Shown: piece by piece, positions 1 through 8,902 of the stretch | Position numbering within the stretch: position 1 is the stretch's first letter | Layout: the number at the start of each line of letters is the position of its first letter | Source of the DNA: Actinomycetota bacterium | GTDB taxonomy: Bacteria; Actinomycetota; Geothermincolia; Geothermincolales; RBG-13-55-18 | Direction: 5' to 3' | NCBI GenBank assembly: GCA_040757835.1 | Contig: JBFLWJ010000020.1 | Location: 1-59,580 of the forward strand | Length of the DNA: 59,580 nucleotides | The notes under the pieces: generated by a model | What the model was told of the DNA's origin: nothing | Seen by the model: the letters and a program-made list of their open reading frames with translations, nothing else | Database searches by the model: none | Made by a program: the position numbers and the translations under genes

Positions 1-43
1 GGGGGGCAGTTGCGCGGATAAACGAGGTGGCTGGAAGCCGGGA

Positions 44-1108
44 TCAGATCGCGGCGTTGATGTCGATGGTCAGGTCGCCGTCGGGAGCTACCTCCCATGC
101 CACATCGCCGGGCTGGCCGAAGATGAGCTCATAGAACCCCAGGAAGAGGCCCACGATGACCAGGTTCATGCAGGGGTTCTCCAGGCGGCCGAGTAGCCGG
201 TTCTTCTCCAGCCTGATCTCTCGCAGGTTGCCCAGTCCCCGCAGGGCGAAATGGCGCACGAGGTCCTTCTCCTGCCGGATGTCGTCCCGCGAGTAGAAGC
301 CCTCGGTCACGAAACGCCTCTCCGCCTCTATGACGACCTTCGGTATGTGCTCCCCCAGTTCCTGTTCCAGCACCTCGAAGATGGGCTCGAACTCCCCCGG
401 ACCCGCCAGGACCATGCGCCTGCGGTTCGCCCGCGTCTCGATGGTGCCTTCCGCCACGTTCCACTCGAACTGGTCCAGGTCCTGGGGGCCTCCACAGATG
501 GCGCACCTCGGCAGGTCCAGGTGGCCTTGCTTGGGCACGCGCTTGCGTTCCTTCAGGAGCTCGGTGATCTCCTTGGGATGGGAGGATATATGGGTGGTGA
601 TGCGGTAGGTGTCGGGGGCTAACTCCTCGTAGGTGGCCTGCGACTCCAACCCTGTGACCGCTTCCATCCCCCCCGATATCTGGCCGGAGAAGCACTGCAG
701 GAACCAGGGGTTGCGCACGACGACCGCCACGTGATCGTCGTCCCCGCCCTTGAACTTCACGGATTCGAGTTCGGCGTCGCCGAGCCCCATGACCCGCGTG
801 AGGCCTATGAGGTTCTTCGCCAGCATCTTCAGCCCCGCATAGCGGACTATCCTTCTCACCACCCCCGGCACCAGGTTCACGACATAGTCGAAGGTGGTCA
901 TATGCTGGCTCTCGGTGATGATGCGGTCGATATCGTGCCCCACGATCTCCTCGATGTTCGCGAAGAGCTCGACGATGTTGTCGCTCTCGAAGAAGAGCAT
1001 GCGGCGTTCGGGGTTCCTGGTCTCCACGATCAGGCCGTTGTTGAGCCAGGTGTGTTCCCTGGTGATGCGCCTCGGAGCCCCGCACCCGGAGCACAGCTTA
1101 GCGTTCAT
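44..1108 (-). CDS. Internally duplicated CxxC / V4R-like domain protein
   Basis: 354 residues, function unknown. The protein consists of two similar halves. Each begins with a CxxCG knuckle (CSGCG near residue 7, CAICG near 203), followed by a W...G.I..R...RRM segment, an E..xGxxI helix-strand region, and a 'GLG...NP...G...G..E...G' tail that resembles the V4R small-molecule-binding fold. The knuckles could bind zinc or a heme/iron ligand. ATG 1108 has GGAAGG seven bases upstream. A full-length paralogue with the same two-half organisation lies at 33600-34709. No signal peptide or membrane segment is obvious. The V4R assignment is a pattern resemblance, not a proven homology. Confidence 0.8.
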   Translation of the reverse strand: MNAKLCSGCGAPRRITREHTWLNNGLIVETRNPERRMLFFESDNIVELFANIEEIVGHDIDRIITESQHMTTFDYVVNLVPGVVRRIVRYAGLKMLAKNLIGLTRVMGLGDAELESVKFKGGDDDHVAVVVRNPWFLQCFSGQISGGMEAVTGLESQATYEELAPDTYRITTHISSHPKEITELLKERKRVPKQGHLDLPRCAICGGPQDLDQFEWNVAEGTIETRANRRRMVLAGPGEFEPIFEVLEQELGEHIPKVVIEAERRFVTEGFYSRDDIRQEKDLVRHFALRGLGNLREIRLEKNRLLGRLENPCMNLVIVGLFLGFYELIFGQPGDVAWEVAPDGDLTIDINAAI

Positions 1109-1207
1109 CGCCCGACCTTCCGGTTAGAAGACGACCCACCCGAATCGCGCATGTGTCACGCGATGCATTTATATTACCATCCCGGGGCCGCCGTGTATCC
1201 CCCGCGG

Positions 1208-2629
1208 TCAGCCGGCCCTCTTCCCGCGCATCGTCTTGTAGTGATATAGCGCGGCCAGTGCCCGGGCGGCGGATTCGGGAGAGGTGAGCACGGGCACGTC
1301 CGGTCCGATAGCCTCGTCGAGGTCGGAGATGAACCCCTGGTCTCCAAGGGAACACAGAACAACCGGCTTGTGGGGGGCAAGGTCGCGCAGCTCCGGTGCC
1401 GTCCCCAGCCAGTCTTTGACCGAAATCCCCCGCTGTGAGAACTCCCGAAAGACCGCGAAGGGCATGACCGCGATGGAGAGCACCATATCCATATTGGGGT
1501 CCTCAAGCAGCGCGGTCATTGCCGGCATGAACTGGCCGGACGGCCCCACGTCCAGGGGATTGCGCACGTTCATCCATTGCGGGGCGGTGCCGCGCACCTT
1601 CTCCACCGATGCGGTGTCAAGCGCCGGCAGCATCAGCCCCGATTCAACGGCCGCATCCGTGGCCAGCGCGCCCAGGCTGCCGCTGGATGTGACCACCCCG
1701 AGGCGGTTGCCCGGCGGCAGGGGTTGAGTGGCGAAGACACGTGCCACGTCCACCAGTTCGTCCAGGCTGCGGGCCCGGATGGCGCCGGATTGCCGGAAGA
1801 CCGCCTCGTAGAGCTCATCCTCCCCGGACATGCTGCCTGTATGGGAGGCGGTGGCCTGCCGTCCGGCACCGGTGCGGCCGCTCTTGAGCACCAGCACCGG
1901 CTTGTCCCGGGTGACCCGGCCAAGGGTATGTTTGAGCAGCCGGCCGTCCGCCGCTCCCTCCAGGTACATCATGATCACGGAGGTGTCCGGGTCCCGGTGG
2001 AGATAGTCCAGGACCTCGCATTCGTTGACGTCCATGCGGTTGCCCAGGGTGACCGCCTTGGAGATGAAAAGCCCTTTCTGGTACAGGCCGTCCAGGAGGA
2101 TGTTGCCGAATACCCCGCTCTGGGCGATGACCGCCACCGGCCCCGGGGTGAACGCCTCTTCTACCACCTCCACGGTGGAAAGCCGGTTGGCGGTGTTGAT
2201 CACCCCCACGCAGTTGGGGCCGATGACCCGGATACCGTATCGGGCCGCGGTGTTCCTGGCCTCCTCCTGCAGCGCCCTCCCTTCCTCCCCGGTCTCGGTG
2301 AAACCCGCGCTCTCGATGATCGCATGCCTGATCCCGCTCTCCCCTATCTCCGCCAGTGCCTGCGGCACCACGTGCGCGGGCACGATGACCACCGCCAGGT
2401 CGGGCCCGGCCGGGACGTCGGCGATGGTCTTATACAGGGGAAACCCGTGCAGCTCGCCCCCCGCCGGATTGACCAGGTGGATGCGGTCCCCCCACCCCTG
2501 GCGCCGCATGGCCAGGGGGAGGATGAAACCGAAACCCGGCGACCGCCGCGCCCCCACGATGACAACCCCTCTTGGAGTGAAGAAAGGGCAGAGGTCCGCG
2601 CACGCCTCGTTTCTTTCCCGCGAAGACAT
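1208..2629 (-). CDS. Acyl-CoA synthetase (NDP/ADP-forming), alpha subunit
   Basis: 473 residues, the length of an ADP-forming acetyl/acyl-CoA synthetase alpha subunit. The N-terminal CoA-binding Rossmann domain carries the family opening (FFTPRGVVIVGARRSPG). It is followed by two succinyl-CoA-ligase-like flavodoxin domains. The catalytic phospho-histidine motif is visible as SHTGSMSGEDELYEA. The family converts acyl-CoA, ADP and phosphate to acid, CoA and ATP. I see no ATP-grasp beta subunit in the window, so the partner must be encoded elsewhere if the enzyme is active. The frame is open upstream to 2743, but ATG 2629 fits the family N-terminus. Confidence 0.88.
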   Translation of the reverse strand: MSSRERNEACADLCPFFTPRGVVIVGARRSPGFGFILPLAMRRQGWGDRIHLVNPAGGELHGFPLYKTIADVPAGPDLAVVIVPAHVVPQALAEIGESGIRHAIIESAGFTETGEEGRALQEEARNTAARYGIRVIGPNCVGVINTANRLSTVEVVEEAFTPGPVAVIAQSGVFGNILLDGLYQKGLFISKAVTLGNRMDVNECEVLDYLHRDPDTSVIMMYLEGAADGRLLKHTLGRVTRDKPVLVLKSGRTGAGRQATASHTGSMSGEDELYEAVFRQSGAIRARSLDELVDVARVFATQPLPPGNRLGVVTSSGSLGALATDAAVESGLMLPALDTASVEKVRGTAPQWMNVRNPLDVGPSGQFMPAMTALLEDPNMDMVLSIAVMPFAVFREFSQRGISVKDWLGTAPELRDLAPHKPVVLCSLGDQGFISDLDEAIGPDVPVLTSPESAARALAALYHYKTMRGKRAG

Positions 2630-2844
2630 CGCCACTACCGCCTTTCGCTGAGCGTTCCCGCGCCGCCCCGGGCAGGACTTCCCGATCGGTTGTGAGCGCA
2701 CGGTGCCGCATGGCTTTCGGCCATCAATATAACACGAAACCAACCGCCCCCATCCCCCGCCGCCGGCACGTGCGGAGCGGTCCGTCGCGCCGGCCGGCGT
2801 TTCCTGCTAATAATATATGAGTGTTTCGAGACAGGGAGAAGGGG

Positions 2845-4794
2845 ATGAGCGAGAGCGGCGATCACCTGGGCCTGGGCATCGATTGCGGCGGCACCTGCAC
2901 CGACGCCGTCGTATACGGCCTCGACTGCGGCGAGGTGCTGGCATCCGCCAAGTATCCCACCAGCCACCATGACCTCACGCGCTGCATAGACGGGGTCCTG
3001 GGCAGCCTGCCCGACGGGTTGCTTAGGCGGGCACGCCTGGCCTGCCTGTCCACTACCCTTGCCACCAATGCCATCGTCGAAGGCCGGGGAGGCAAGGCTT
3101 GCCTCGTACTCCTCGGCTATGATGCCGCGGCCAACGTCTCGCCCTTCGGGGCGCGGGTGGTCCGCCTCGCGGGAGGACACGACGTGCGGGGAGAGGAGAC
3201 GGAGCCACTGGACGAGGACGGCCTGCGCGCGGCCGCCCGCGGCAGCGACGCCTGGGCCGATGCCTTCGCCGTGTCCGGGTACTTCAGCGTGCGCAATCCC
3301 GCCCACGAGATCAGGGCCCGCGATATCATCTCCCGCGAGACCGGCAAGCCGGTGGTCTGCGGGCACGAGCTCTCCATGCAGCTCGACGCCCCCCGCCGCG
3401 CCACCACCGCGGCCATCAACGCCCGCCTCATCCCCCTCATAACCGGTCTCATCTTTTCCGTCCAGGTGATCCTGGAGAGGCGCGGCATCCGCTGCCCCCT
3501 CATGGTGGTGCGCGGCGACGGCACCCTCATGGGTTCGGAGATGGCCCTGGAGCGTCCGGTGGAGACCATCCTGTCGGGACCCGCGGCCTCCGTGGTCGGC
3601 GCCCTGGCCCTGTCGGGGCGGCGCGAGGGCGTGGTCATCGACATCGGGGGCACCACCACCGATATCGCCTGGGTCCAGGGCGGTCTTCCTCCCATCAACA
3701 GCGATGGGGCCGTGGTGGGCGACCTGGCCACGCGGGTGGAGGCCATCGACATCCGCACCGTGGGCCTGGGGGGCGATTCCTGGATCAAGCTCTCCCGCGG
3801 CGGCGGCCTGGAGCTGGGTCCTCGCCGCGTGCTTCCCTTCGCCATGCTCCCCCACGGCGAAGTTGTGCTGGAGGCGCTGGCACGGATCGCGGAGTCCCGC
3901 TCCAGGTGGTCGGTGCCGGACATGCTCACTTTCTGGGTGAGGACGGAAGACGGCGACCCCGCGGTTACCGCTTCAGCTCCGGACGGGCTCATGGACATGC
4001 TGGAGAAGGGGCCGCTCTCGCTTCTCGAGCTGAAGTCATCCGACCTGGGCCCGGAGGCATCACTGCGCCTCATGAACCTGGAACACCAGGGAGCGGTCAT
4101 GCGCGCTTCCCTCACCCCCACCGACATCTTCAACGCCTGCGGGGAATCATGCGTGGGTGAGGCCGCCGTCTCGCGTGCCGCCGTGGAGACCGCCGCGGCC
4201 CTGGTGGGCGCGTCCCCCGCCGAACTCATCGCCAGGGTGAAGGGCGCGGCGAGGGAATCCATCGCCAGGCAGGTGCTCGTCTTCCTGCTCGGCCTGGACG
4301 GCAGAGACCGCACCCTGCTGGAGAGATGGATGCGCGGCGAGAAGGACCGCGGGGTCCAGCTGGGTTTGAGCCTGGAGGCCCCCATCCTGGCGGCGGGAGC
4401 TCCCGCCGCGCTCTTCCTGGCGCCGGTGGCCTCGTTCCTGTCCTGCGAGTGCGCGGTGCCGCCGCACATGGAGGTGGCCAACGCCGTGGGCGCGGTGGCC
4501 GGGGTGGTCAGCCACCGCGAGGAGGTCACCCTCAGGCGCCAGCCCGACGAGACCTACCGGGCCTTCGCGCCGGACGGGAGGTATGACTTTCCCGACCTCC
4601 CGGCGGCTACCGCGGCGGCGGTGGAGAAGGCCACTTCCCTGGCCATGGAGGCGGCGCGGCGGGCGGGCGCGGGGGAGATCGAACTGGACGAGCATACCGA
4701 CGATTTCAGCATCGCCGATCCCGCGGGCAACCCCGCGGTGCTGGAGCGCAGGGTGACCGTCCGCGCCTACGGCCGCCCCCGGATGCGGGCTTGA
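2845..4794 (+). CDS. Hydantoinase/oxoprolinase A-type protein (HyuA-like)
   Basis: 649 residues. Two actin-like ATPase phosphate motifs are clear: GIDCGGTCTDAVV near the N-terminus and VVIDIGGTTTDIAWVQGG mid-protein. This is the layout of N-methylhydantoinase A, 5-oxoprolinase A and acetone carboxylase beta proteins, which phosphorylate a carbonyl or lactam substrate with ATP. The start is ATG 2845, directly behind GGGAGAAGGGG. A GTG at 2821 is in frame but lacks a comparable site. No HyuB partner follows; the next gene is convergent. It is divergent from the CoA-ligase alpha gene. The substrate cannot be deduced. Confidence 0.88.
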   Translation: MSESGDHLGLGIDCGGTCTDAVVYGLDCGEVLASAKYPTSHHDLTRCIDGVLGSLPDGLLRRARLACLSTTLATNAIVEGRGGKACLVLLGYDAAANVSPFGARVVRLAGGHDVRGEETEPLDEDGLRAAARGSDAWADAFAVSGYFSVRNPAHEIRARDIISRETGKPVVCGHELSMQLDAPRRATTAAINARLIPLITGLIFSVQVILERRGIRCPLMVVRGDGTLMGSEMALERPVETILSGPAASVVGALALSGRREGVVIDIGGTTTDIAWVQGGLPPINSDGAVVGDLATRVEAIDIRTVGLGGDSWIKLSRGGGLELGPRRVLPFAMLPHGEVVLEALARIAESRSRWSVPDMLTFWVRTEDGDPAVTASAPDGLMDMLEKGPLSLLELKSSDLGPEASLRLMNLEHQGAVMRASLTPTDIFNACGESCVGEAAVSRAAVETAAALVGASPAELIARVKGAARESIARQVLVFLLGLDGRDRTLLERWMRGEKDRGVQLGLSLEAPILAAGAPAALFLAPVASFLSCECAVPPHMEVANAVGAVAGVVSHREEVTLRRQPDETYRAFAPDGRYDFPDLPAATAAAVEKATSLAMEAARRAGAGEIELDEHTDDFSIADPAGNPAVLERRVTVRAYGRPRMRA

Positions 4795-4804
4795 GGAAGC
4801 GCGT

Positions 4805-6202
4805 TCAATCCGCGGCGAGGAGGGATTCCATGAGGCGGTCCAGCCCGGCGAAGATCCCCAATGCGATGGAGCGCAGGCGGTCGCTGACCGAAGTGGCGGC
4901 CGGACGGCGGAACAGGGGATCGAGGCGTTTCGCGTAGCTCCGCGGCCGCCACTCCGGCGCATAGTCTATCTCCTGTCTGGCCTTGTCGGCCCACTCCATG
5001 CGCAGGGCGTCCCCCACCCATACGGGCACGTACTGTTTACGGCAGGGGTTACCGGGGGTGATATAGATGGTGCAGCGCCCGGGGTCCATGAGGATGTTGT
5101 TGAGGGTCCGGGCCACGTTCATCTCCACCATTGCCTCCACCAGCTCCAGGCGGCGCAGGTGGCGGAAGAAGTTCCAGGGGTGGCAGCAGATGGTGGCGTC
5201 GTCCACGCGCTCCCCGTAGATGCTGGGCTCGATGCCGAACTCGCCCAGGGTGGAGTAGTTGAGGCCGTGGTCGGTGGTGATCATGCGGACGGCGGCGAGG
5301 TCTATGTTTCCCTTGAACCTCTCCAGCAGCTCCCACATGCGAGCCAGGCGCGCATAGGAGCCGGTGATCAGGGGCTCGATCCCGGGGACGGCGCCGCCGG
5401 AGAGGGAACGGTCCAGGAACTGGTGGTGGTTGGCCGAGGCCAGCACCCCGCCGTGCCCGGCCGCTTTCTCCACCGCCATGTGGTTATGGGAGTGTTCGAT
5501 GACCGCCGCGTCGCCGTTTGCATCCGCGAAGATGCTATTGGCGTTCATGATGATGGCGATGGCCAGCCCGGGCACGACCTCGCGCGGGTTGTCCCGCCAT
5601 ACGCCCACCGCCCCGTCCACGGTGGACTGGGTCTCCATGGCCAGGTTGTTGAGCTCGAAGAAGGTGAGGCCCTCGCCGCTGTCCATGGCCCCCACCGAGT
5701 TCACGCAGGACGACAGGCCGTCGCCGTTCATGACCCCGATGCCGAAGAGCACCGGTAGCCCCATGCAAACGTAGGGCTTGCATCCCGCGATGTCCCTGAC
5801 GTAGAGGGGCATCCTGCCGACGATGGTGCGGAACCAGGGCGGCAGGTCGAAGTTCCATGAGACGTAGACCTTGCCGTCGCAGGTCGCGGGGGGCACGGCG
5901 GTGAAGTTGGTGCACCCGGTGCCGGCGCAAGACGCCAGCGCCAGCTCGCCCATGGCCACATCGACAGGATCGGCCCCGATGGCGCGGGCCAGTCCGCATA
6001 TGCGCTCCAGGTGGGCGGGGTAGCGCTCCGCAAGCAGGCCCAGGTGGCGCCGCGCCTTCGCCGCCGCCAGGGCCGGGTCGGCCCCCCTTCTTTTCAACCA
6101 TAGCCCCGCCTGACCGAGCACCGCCCGGAAGAGGCGCTCCCGCCCGCGCGCCGCCGCCAGACCGTAGCCGAAATCGTCCTTGGCCTCTATGGTCCAGAGC
6201 AT
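4805..6202 (-). CDS. C45 family Ntn-type acyltransferase/hydrolase
   Basis: 465 residues. It resembles acyl-CoA:6-aminopenicillanate acyltransferase and the wider C45 autoproteolytic family. Cys97 in the motif GTGCTNF would be the nucleophile freed by self-cleavage. Downstream are the usual VSWNFDLP, GVMNGDGLSSCVN and SANHHQF blocks. Substrates in the family are N-acyl amides or peptides. ATG 6202 has a near-perfect GAGGAGGAGAT site. The longer frame to 6289 overlaps the upstream PlsC gene and is less likely. It lies 46 bases downstream of that gene, so co-transcription is likely. Confidence 0.82.
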   Translation of the reverse strand: MLWTIEAKDDFGYGLAAARGRERLFRAVLGQAGLWLKRRGADPALAAAKARRHLGLLAERYPAHLERICGLARAIGADPVDVAMGELALASCAGTGCTNFTAVPPATCDGKVYVSWNFDLPPWFRTIVGRMPLYVRDIAGCKPYVCMGLPVLFGIGVMNGDGLSSCVNSVGAMDSGEGLTFFELNNLAMETQSTVDGAVGVWRDNPREVVPGLAIAIIMNANSIFADANGDAAVIEHSHNHMAVEKAAGHGGVLASANHHQFLDRSLSGGAVPGIEPLITGSYARLARMWELLERFKGNIDLAAVRMITTDHGLNYSTLGEFGIEPSIYGERVDDATICCHPWNFFRHLRRLELVEAMVEMNVARTLNNILMDPGRCTIYITPGNPCRKQYVPVWVGDALRMEWADKARQEIDYAPEWRPRSYAKRLDPLFRRPAATSVSDRLRSIALGIFAGLDRLMESLLAAD

Positions 6203-6248
6203 ATCTCCTCCTCCCGGTCCCGTTATTCCTCTATCCTGACCACGGGGG

Positions 6249-7097
6249 TCAGTCTCTCCTGATGATGGAGAGCGGCTTGGGCTTGCCATCCGGTTCCACT
6301 TTCTGCCAGTCGTCCGGCAGCAGCTCGAACACCCGGTCCCTGATATACTCGTTGTCCTCCTCCTCCGCCAGGCGGAAGAAGAGGTCGAAGGGTATGTCCT
6401 GGCGCGACACGAAATCGGTGACGATCTTCACCATCCTGGAGATGAGCTTCATGCCCTTCCTGTCCTTGGGCACGGTGTCCGCCCACTGGCGCAGCACCTC
6501 CACCTGCTGGATGAAGTGGCTCTCCGCCTTCCCCTCGATACCTTCCAGCACTTCGTACATCCTTCTCTTGGGCGGCAGGGTGAAGAGCCTGCCGATGTTG
6601 ACCTGGATGCCGCCGTCCCCATCCCTCCTGTAGGTGGCCACCGGCAGGATGGGCGCTGGAGCCGCGCGGGCCAGGTTGGCCACCCCGAACTGGAAGGGTT
6701 TCAGTTGCTTGGGCCTGCTTCGCGTCCCCTCCGGGAAGACGAAGACCAGCTCACCTCGGCGCAGGTATTTCAGGCTGAGGAGGATAGCCTCGGAATGGTC
6801 CTTTTTCTCGCGGTCGATGGGTATGACCCCGAAGACCTTCCACAAGGCCCAGCCCATTATCCCCTCCTTGCCCCGTTCTATGTCCTTCTTCGCCCAGGGC
6901 CACATATGGCTGTGGGTGAGGGCTGGCTTGAGGGCAAGGGAGACGGCGATTATGTCCAGGCTGCTCTGGTGGTTCGAGACCACGATGAAAGGCCCGTACT
7001 TTGGCACGTTCTCGGTGCCGGAGACCTTGAGGTTATATTTATCCGTCCTGCCCCCGATTGCGAACAGGGGGCGGATAAAGACGTATCTCCACCACAT
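6249..7097 (-). CDS. 1-acyl-sn-glycerol-3-phosphate acyltransferase family
   Basis: 282 residues with the PlsC family blocks in order: NHQSSLD (NHx4D catalytic motif) near residue 43, GVIPIDR, FPEGTRS near 123, and an ILPV block. The N-terminus is weakly hydrophobic, consistent with peripheral membrane association. The family transfers acyl chains to lysophosphatidate or related lipids. A C-terminal region of about 90 charged residues extends beyond the core domain and I do not recognise it. It is the first gene of an apparent leftward pair with the C45 enzyme. A second PlsC-type gene lies at 20168-20914. Confidence 0.88.
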   Translation of the reverse strand: MWWRYVFIRPLFAIGGRTDKYNLKVSGTENVPKYGPFIVVSNHQSSLDIIAVSLALKPALTHSHMWPWAKKDIERGKEGIMGWALWKVFGVIPIDREKKDHSEAILLSLKYLRRGELVFVFPEGTRSRPKQLKPFQFGVANLARAAPAPILPVATYRRDGDGGIQVNIGRLFTLPPKRRMYEVLEGIEGKAESHFIQQVEVLRQWADTVPKDRKGMKLISRMVKIVTDFVSRQDIPFDLFFRLAEEEDNEYIRDRVFELLPDDWQKVEPDGKPKPLSIIRRD

Positions 7098-7185
7098 CCT
7101 GTATGGCCTTTCTCTCCGATAACATCAACCCCGCGCCCCTATACATTACGGGAAACGGATTCCGCGCGTCCAGCACCGGATGGGG

Positions 7186-8745
7186 TCAAGGGCTGACCAT
7201 GAGTTCCGGCTGGTGGGTGGCGAAGGCCAGTTTCCCCCCCTTGAAGACGGCGCAGGGATTCATCACGTGATGCATACTGTCCAGCGGGTTCCCCGGCAGC
7301 AGCACCAGGTCGGCCAGTTTCCCCCTGGCCACCGTGCCCAGATCGTCTTCCACTCCGAGGATGCGGGCGTTATTTATGGTGGCGGCCTGCAGGACATCGA
7401 GGGGCTTCATGTCCGACATCGACTCCATGATGACCATCTCCATGCCCAGGCCGCCCGGGAAGCTCTGGGGCGTCCCCCCGTCGTTGCCGCAACCGATGAG
7501 GGCGCCGGCGTGGTACAGCTTGTTGAGGTTCTCGCTCCCCTTCACGACCGCTTCCGTGAATATCTTGGATTCCAGCGTGAAGGGGCGGTGGCGCTTTTCC
7601 TGGGTGGCGGGATCGCGGTAGGTCTTTTCAAAGGCCATGAGGGCCTTGTGCACCGCCGGTTCGCACAGGGTCATATAGAAAGCCTTCACCACCTCCAGGC
7701 GGTTGGCCAGTACCTGCCGTACCCGGGGATCGTCGAGGTAAGGGTCGTCCCTGCTGACGCCGCACAGCGCCCAGCCCACCTGAACTGTGGGGACGATATA
7801 GTTGTCCCCAGCCACGAAGGCCTCGACGTCCGCGTCCTGGAGCACCGCATCGGAGGGAAGGTGCTCCATGCCGTCTAGCCCGAAGGCGATGCCGCGCAGG
7901 AAACCGGCGCGGAAACGGTGGTGGGCCGATACCTTCATCCCCCGCTCGTGCGCGGCCTCCACCACCGCCCGCAGGGAAGCGTCGTCCAGGATGGGCAGCG
8001 GCTTCTGCCCCAGGAAGAGGGTGCGGTCGTCGAAGGCGGTCTTGATCAGGCTGGCGCCCGCCGCGGCGTTCTTCTCCACCGCCTCTATCGCTTCTGCGGG
8101 CGTCCTCACCCCGATCCCGAAATCCCCGACCTTGTCCGCGACCTGCGGCGGCAGGGCGGGGATAAACGCGGGGTATCCTCCCGGGGCGTTGATGAACGAC
8201 CCCGCATAATATACACGCGGCCCCAACAGGTCGCCGTCCTCGATGCGTTCTACGTAACGGCGCAGCAGCAGCGGCAGGGACCCCACGTCCCTCACCGTGG
8301 TCACGCCGTGGGTGATGCAATCCTCGAAGTTGCGCTCGATCTGCCTGCCCATGGCGGCAAATACCCCCGGCGTGAAGGAGAGGGTCGCCGTCAGCAACAT
8401 ATGGCAGTGGGCGTTGATCAATCCGGGTATGACGTAGCTGCCCGCGGCGTCCAGGACCTTCACGCCCTCCAGCGCGGCCGTCTTCTTCTCGGTTAGTATC
8501 TCCTCGATCCTGCCGTCTCGGATAAGCAGTCCCCGCTTGTGCAATACCGTGCCGGTGAGCACGTCAACCACCTCGGCGTTCTTGAGGATAAACGCCTCTC
8601 CGGGTCCGGGAGACCACACCACGCCAGGGCGTTTCTCACTACGGTTGTGGCGTTCCCTGACGAAGGGCTCCAGAACCGCGCATAAGGCGAGCAGCGTCCC
8701 TAGCTTCGCCATCGTCTTGGTGACGTTCTTGGCGGCATCACGCAT
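7186..8745 (-). CDS. Amidohydrolase family protein
   Basis: 519 residues. The composite beta-sandwich and TIM barrel of metal-dependent amidohydrolases is visible: an N-terminal sandwich with VVDVLTGTVL, the metal motif NAHCHM, a THGVTTVRDVGS segment, SAHHRF, GMEHLP, and GNDGGTP, whose Asp is the probable catalytic base. The C-terminus has ATINNARILG and GKLADLVLL, as in imidazolonepropionase- and prolidase-like members. A short hydrophobic stretch (LGTLLALCAVLEPF) near the N-terminus may be an anchor. ATG 8745 has a GAGGAGGG site. It is divergent from the flavoprotein at 8903. Substrate unknown. Confidence 0.87.
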   Translation of the reverse strand: MRDAAKNVTKTMAKLGTLLALCAVLEPFVRERHNRSEKRPGVVWSPGPGEAFILKNAEVVDVLTGTVLHKRGLLIRDGRIEEILTEKKTAALEGVKVLDAAGSYVIPGLINAHCHMLLTATLSFTPGVFAAMGRQIERNFEDCITHGVTTVRDVGSLPLLLRRYVERIEDGDLLGPRVYYAGSFINAPGGYPAFIPALPPQVADKVGDFGIGVRTPAEAIEAVEKNAAAGASLIKTAFDDRTLFLGQKPLPILDDASLRAVVEAAHERGMKVSAHHRFRAGFLRGIAFGLDGMEHLPSDAVLQDADVEAFVAGDNYIVPTVQVGWALCGVSRDDPYLDDPRVRQVLANRLEVVKAFYMTLCEPAVHKALMAFEKTYRDPATQEKRHRPFTLESKIFTEAVVKGSENLNKLYHAGALIGCGNDGGTPQSFPGGLGMEMVIMESMSDMKPLDVLQAATINNARILGVEDDLGTVARGKLADLVLLPGNPLDSMHHVMNPCAVFKGGKLAFATHQPELMVSP

Positions 8746-8792
8746 ATCGATCCCTCCTCGGTACTCATCTTTGGTTTTAACCATTGTATCAT

Positions 8793-8847
8793 CGGGCCGT
8801 AAACAGGCCCGTGCCGGAAGGCCGGGGATGGACGGACCATCCCCGGC
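8793..8847. promoter_or_regulatory. Two tandem hairpins in a divergent intergenic region
   Basis: The first inverted repeat is CGGGCC/GGCCCG with a 7-base loop (8793-8811). The second is GCCGGGGATGG/CCATCCCCGGC with a 5-base loop (8821-8847) and is perfect over 11 bp. They lie between the divergent amidohydrolase and flavoprotein genes, and the second falls in the likely leader of the rightward gene (ATG 8903). They could act as an operator, an mRNA leader structure or a bidirectional attenuator. No U-run follows on the plus strand. Confidence 0.5.
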
Positions 8848-8902
8848 GGGGGAATAATAACCGTGCCTGTCCCGTTACGGTTGCCGGGATGGATGGAGGG
8901 CC

